A stretch of DNA of 8,543 nt from Clostridia bacterium (GTDB lineage Bacteria > Bacillota > Clostridia > Christensenellales > Borkfalkiaceae), in assembly GCA_017457345.1 (NCBI GenBank), contig JAFTHR010000019.1:1-8543 (forward strand), in the 5' to 3' direction. Positions 7,055-8,543 of this stretch are shown here, one piece after another. A program made the position numbers and the translations under genes. Positions within the stretch are counted from its first letter, which is position 1. Each line of letters begins with the position of its first letter. Below the pieces are notes generated by a model. That model had not been told where the DNA came from, searched no databases, and saw nothing but the letters and a program-made list of their open reading frames with translations.

Positions 7055-7163
7055 ACGGCAATTTTTCGTTCCTTACGCTACCTTACAGCCTACGGGCAAC
7101 GCTCTCTGAAAAGAACTTTTGAAAAACGCCAACTTTTTCATTGCATTTATTCTTAACGTTTTC

Positions 7164-7192
7164 ATTATACACGCTCGCGCGAGAAATGTCAA
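7164..7192 (-). promoter_or_regulatory. consensus sigma-A promoter of the pheS operon
   Basis: TTGACA (7192-7187) and TATAAT (7169-7164) match both consensus hexamers exactly, with a 17-nt spacer. Transcription should start near 7157, just ahead of T-box Stem I. The promoter begins only about 21 nt after the mscL stop codon. The spacer contains the 10-bp palindrome CTCGCGCGAG (7174-7183). Confidence 0.93.
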
Positions 7193-7213
7193 ACGATTTT
7201 TTTACTCAATTTC

Positions 7214-7867
7214 TTATTTCTTTGCCAAAAGATCACGGATTTCTTCTAAGAGTTTGGTGTTCGCCATGGCTTTCGCTTCCGCTTCCGCCGCCGCTTTTGC
7301 TGCTGCTTCTGCCGCTACGCGTTCTTGCTCTGCCTTCTTTTCCGCCTCAACACGCAAATCTTCTTTATATTTTCCAATCGCTTCCGCCTTTGTAAGACCT
7401 TGCTTTCTATATGCGCAAATCGCTTTCTTTTCGGTGAACTTGAACGCTTCTAACGCGTCTTCTCTCGCTTCCGCAAAACGGTTCATAATCCGCACGATCG
7501 TAAACAATACGAACGCAATTAACAAGAAGTTGATAATAGAACTTACGAACGCACCCCAGTCGATATAAATAGAGTTTGCAAGATCCACCACTTCGGTCAC
7601 AACACCGTTTTCGTCAGTCGTTGTAGTAGTCACTTTTTGCAAGAAAGTAAGCGCGCCTTCGATCCCCTCACCGGGCAAAAGAACGGCAAGCAGGGCATTG
7701 ATGAGCGGTTTTAAGATATAGTTACTCAACCCGTTCACGATCCCCGTGAACGCACCGCCTACGATAACACCGACGGACATATCCAGCACGTTGCCGCGCG
7801 TGATAAACTTTTTAAACTCTTCGAAAAAAGTTTTAATCTTGGAAAGTTTTTTTTCTTTTGTTTTCAT
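7214..7867 (-). CDS. mscL: large-conductance mechanosensitive channel with extended cytoplasmic region
   Basis: Homopentameric membrane channel that opens under membrane tension and releases solutes during osmotic down-shock. The N-terminal FEEFKKFITRGNVLDMSVGVIVG (15-37) and TM1 (about 27-52) are typical. A periplasm-side loop (about 60-100) with a run of Thr follows, then TM2 (about 104-128) and the conserved C-terminal helix KLLEEIRDLLAKK (205-217). At 217 residues it is well above the usual 130-150. The extra length is a charged, Ala/Glu/Lys-rich stretch (about 135-203) between TM2 and the C-terminal helix, probably helical or coiled coil. The ATG overlaps the stop of the preceding gene (ATGA, 7867-7864), with GGAGGAG at 7876-7882 8 nt upstream. 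No clear terminator follows before the pheS promoter. Confidence 0.95.
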   Translation of the reverse strand: MKTKEKKLSKIKTFFEEFKKFITRGNVLDMSVGVIVGGAFTGIVNGLSNYILKPLINALLAVLLPGEGIEGALTFLQKVTTTTTDENGVVTEVVDLANSIYIDWGAFVSSIINFLLIAFVLFTIVRIMNRFAEAREDALEAFKFTEKKAICAYRKQGLTKAEAIGKYKEDLRVEAEKKAEQERVAAEAAAKAAAEAEAKAMANTKLLEEIRDLLAKK

Positions 7868-8325
7868 TGTTCTATCTCCTCCGTTTTTTTCTTATTTAAC
7901 GCGATAAAAGACGTTGCCGAACTCAGCGCCCAAAGCAACGCGTACACGGCAAACACTACGCCGGACGAAACGGATAAAGAACTTGTGAAAATTACCGAAA
8001 CAATCACGAGTAGCGCCGTGAGCACCGTTTTCGATATCGCCACGAACCAAAGCGTTTTTTTCTTGATTTCACCCGTTTCCACCGCCGTCTTTAAGGCTTT
8101 ACGCGAAACGCCGAATACCACAATCGCATACACCAAAAACGGTACAGAGCCAATAATCGTAAACGGCAAAACCACGAGCACCGCGCCGATTGCTTGCCCC
8201 ACGTCCATTTCGCCTTTCGGCAGTAGTACGCCCGTAAAAATAAGTACGAACGCCACCACTAAGTACAAAACGGAAAGAACGGCGAATACGCCTTCTATCC
8301 TTTTTAAGATAGGGTATTTTTTCAT
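7864..8325 (-). CDS. small four-helix membrane protein of unknown function
   Basis: A 153-residue hydrophobic protein that I do not recognise. It has four likely membrane segments at about 13-34, 45-72, 92-113 and 121-143, a basic cytoplasmic-looking loop between TM2 and TM3 (SRKALK...EIKKK, 74-90) and a charged tail (KKKTEEIEQ). There is no signal-peptide cleavage site or catalytic motif by eye. ATG 8325 is preferred over the in-frame ATG at 8358, because AAGGAGG (8334-8340) lies 8 nt before it and the ATGA overlap with the nth stop is exact. The longer start would lie inside nth. It overlaps mscL by 4 nt, so it is co-translated with a channel gene and possibly shares an envelope or osmotic role; that is inference from position only. 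Confidence 0.85.
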   Translation of the reverse strand: MKKYPILKRIEGVFAVLSVLYLVVAFVLIFTGVLLPKGEMDVGQAIGAVLVVLPFTIIGSVPFLVYAIVVFGVSRKALKTAVETGEIKKKTLWFVAISKTVLTALLVIVSVIFTSSLSVSSGVVFAVYALLWALSSATSFIALNKKKTEEIEQ

Positions 8326-8543
8326 GATCGTTTCCTCCTTTGTGTAAAATAATCGCAAAGATTAGAAAGTGGACAGTTTTCGCAATTTGGCTTTCTAGAA
8401 GAGCACACTTTCCTACCGTGCCAAATGAGCCAATGATGGGCTTGTCCCCAAAGAGATTTTTCAATCGCTTTGTTTAAACCCTTTTCCACCTTTTCAGGCG
8501 TATCCCCTTTTGCAAGCCCTAACCGATTGCTTACGCGAAAAAC
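8322..8543 (-). CDS. nth: endonuclease III, C-terminal part (5' end beyond right edge)
   Basis: The last 73 residues of the DNA glycosylase / AP lyase that removes oxidised pyrimidines in base-excision repair. The frame is open from the right edge, beginning VFRVSNRLGLAKGDTPEKVE. It contains the LWGQAHHWLIWHGRKVC stretch and the four cysteines Cys47, 54, 57 and 63 of this fragment, spaced C-x6-C-x2-C-x5-C, which is the 4Fe-4S cluster signature of Nth. The helix-hairpin-helix and catalytic Lys lie outside the window. A short basic tail (TQRRKRS) follows the cluster. The stop TGA (8324-8322) overlaps the next ATG (ATGA), suggesting translational coupling. MutY is excluded as far as visible, because the protein ends right after the cluster with no NUDIX-like domain. 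Confidence 0.95.
   Translation of the reverse strand, partial: VFRVSNRLGLAKGDTPEKVEKGLNKAIEKSLWGQAHHWLIWHGRKVCSSRKPNCENCPLSNLCDYFTQRRKRS
8334..8340 (-). promoter_or_regulatory. ribosome binding site of the four-helix membrane protein gene
   Basis: AAGGAGG, 8 nt before ATG 8325, lying inside the 3' end of nth. It selects 8325 over the upstream in-frame ATG at 8358. Confidence 0.88.

Larger units (their letters stand above)
6891..7157 (-). promoter_or_regulatory. T-box riboswitch leader sensing tRNA-Phe, upstream of pheS
   Basis: A cis-acting leader that binds uncharged tRNA and allows read-through into pheST. The T-box sequence AACGCAGGTGGTACCGCG lies at 6950-6933. Stem I is readable. A helix TTTTTC/GAAAAA (7126-7121 with 7067-7062) leads to GTTCTT/AAGGAAC, the AGAGAG motif (about 7107-7102), and an apical stem GTTGCC/GGTAGC (7100-7095 with 7082-7077) with a 12-nt loop containing GGCTG. 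Downstream hairpins sit at 7028-7012 (ACGAACG/CGTTCGT), 7002-6987 (GTGC/GCAC) and 6968-6952 (GTGGC/GCCGC, probable Stem III). Phe specificity is inferred from pheS and from a TTC at the base of Stem I. The leader is about 300 nt from the predicted start of transcription to the pheS ATG. Confidence 0.95.

Noticed and set aside
6401..7109. Plus-strand open frames of 143 and 190 codons opposite pheS and the T-box leader
   Set aside because: They overlap each other and the conserved pheS core or structured leader RNA, and have no recognisable protein features.
8326..8358. Longer start of the four-helix membrane protein (MRLFYTKEETI)
   Set aside because: It would lie inside nth, lacks a good ribosome binding site, and would place the AAGGAGG motif within coding sequence.
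8099..8464. Minus-strand 121-codon open frame spanning the nth / membrane-protein junction
   Set aside because: It overlaps the conserved Fe-S cluster end of nth and the membrane protein in another frame; a shadow.
1..8543. Frequent CGAACG/CGTTCG hexamers across the window, considered as a DNA-uptake or motif signal
   Set aside because: They fall inside coding sequence and are explained by preferred codon pairs such as GCG-TTC. No consistent extended motif or inverted-repeat arrangement was seen, apart from one hairpin in the T-box leader (7012-7028).

Overview
The window carries ordinary chromosomal housekeeping genes, all transcribed from the minus strand (right to left). A Phe-type T-box leader, near-consensus sigma-A promoters, strong GGAGG-type ribosome binding sites and tight ATGA-type overlaps point to a Gram-positive Bacillota, most likely a Clostridia-like lineage. 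That assignment is an inference; no rRNA or marker gene was compared.

In transcription order: (1) 8543-7214 holds the 3' end of nth (endonuclease III), a small four-helix membrane protein of unknown function, and an elongated mscL. These three are linked by two 4-nt ATGA overlaps. (2) 7213-6860 is a 354-nt intergenic region with a perfect TTGACA-17-TATAAT promoter and a T-box riboswitch whose antiterminator, terminator and a candidate TTC (Phe) specifier can all be read. (3) 6859-816 is one tight operon: pheS, pheT, truB, ribF and an endonuclease IV-like TIM-barrel gene. Gaps are 16 and 8 nt, followed by 7- and 8-nt overlaps. (4) 790-741 holds a weak candidate terminator that overlaps a near-consensus promoter. 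(5) 719-1 is the 5' part of an M24 (Xaa-Pro) aminopeptidase gene that runs off the left edge.

Functionally, the central operon joins phenylalanyl-tRNA synthetase (both subunits) to a tRNA modification enzyme (TruB, pseudouridine 55) and to FMN/FAD synthesis (RibF). All would lie downstream of a switch that senses uncharged tRNA-Phe. The flanking genes serve base-excision repair (nth), osmotic protection (mscL) and peptide turnover (M24 peptidase).

The most notable anomaly is in pheT. The reading frame breaks at about 3625, which separates the C-terminal anticodon-binding (FDX-ACB) domain from the rest of the subunit. One missing base explains it fully. Other points worth a look are an altered third metal site in the endonuclease IV-like protein, a long charged insertion in MscL, and a palindrome inside the pheS promoter spacer. 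I found no mobile element, CRISPR array, tRNA or rRNA gene, and nothing that I would call a new biological system.
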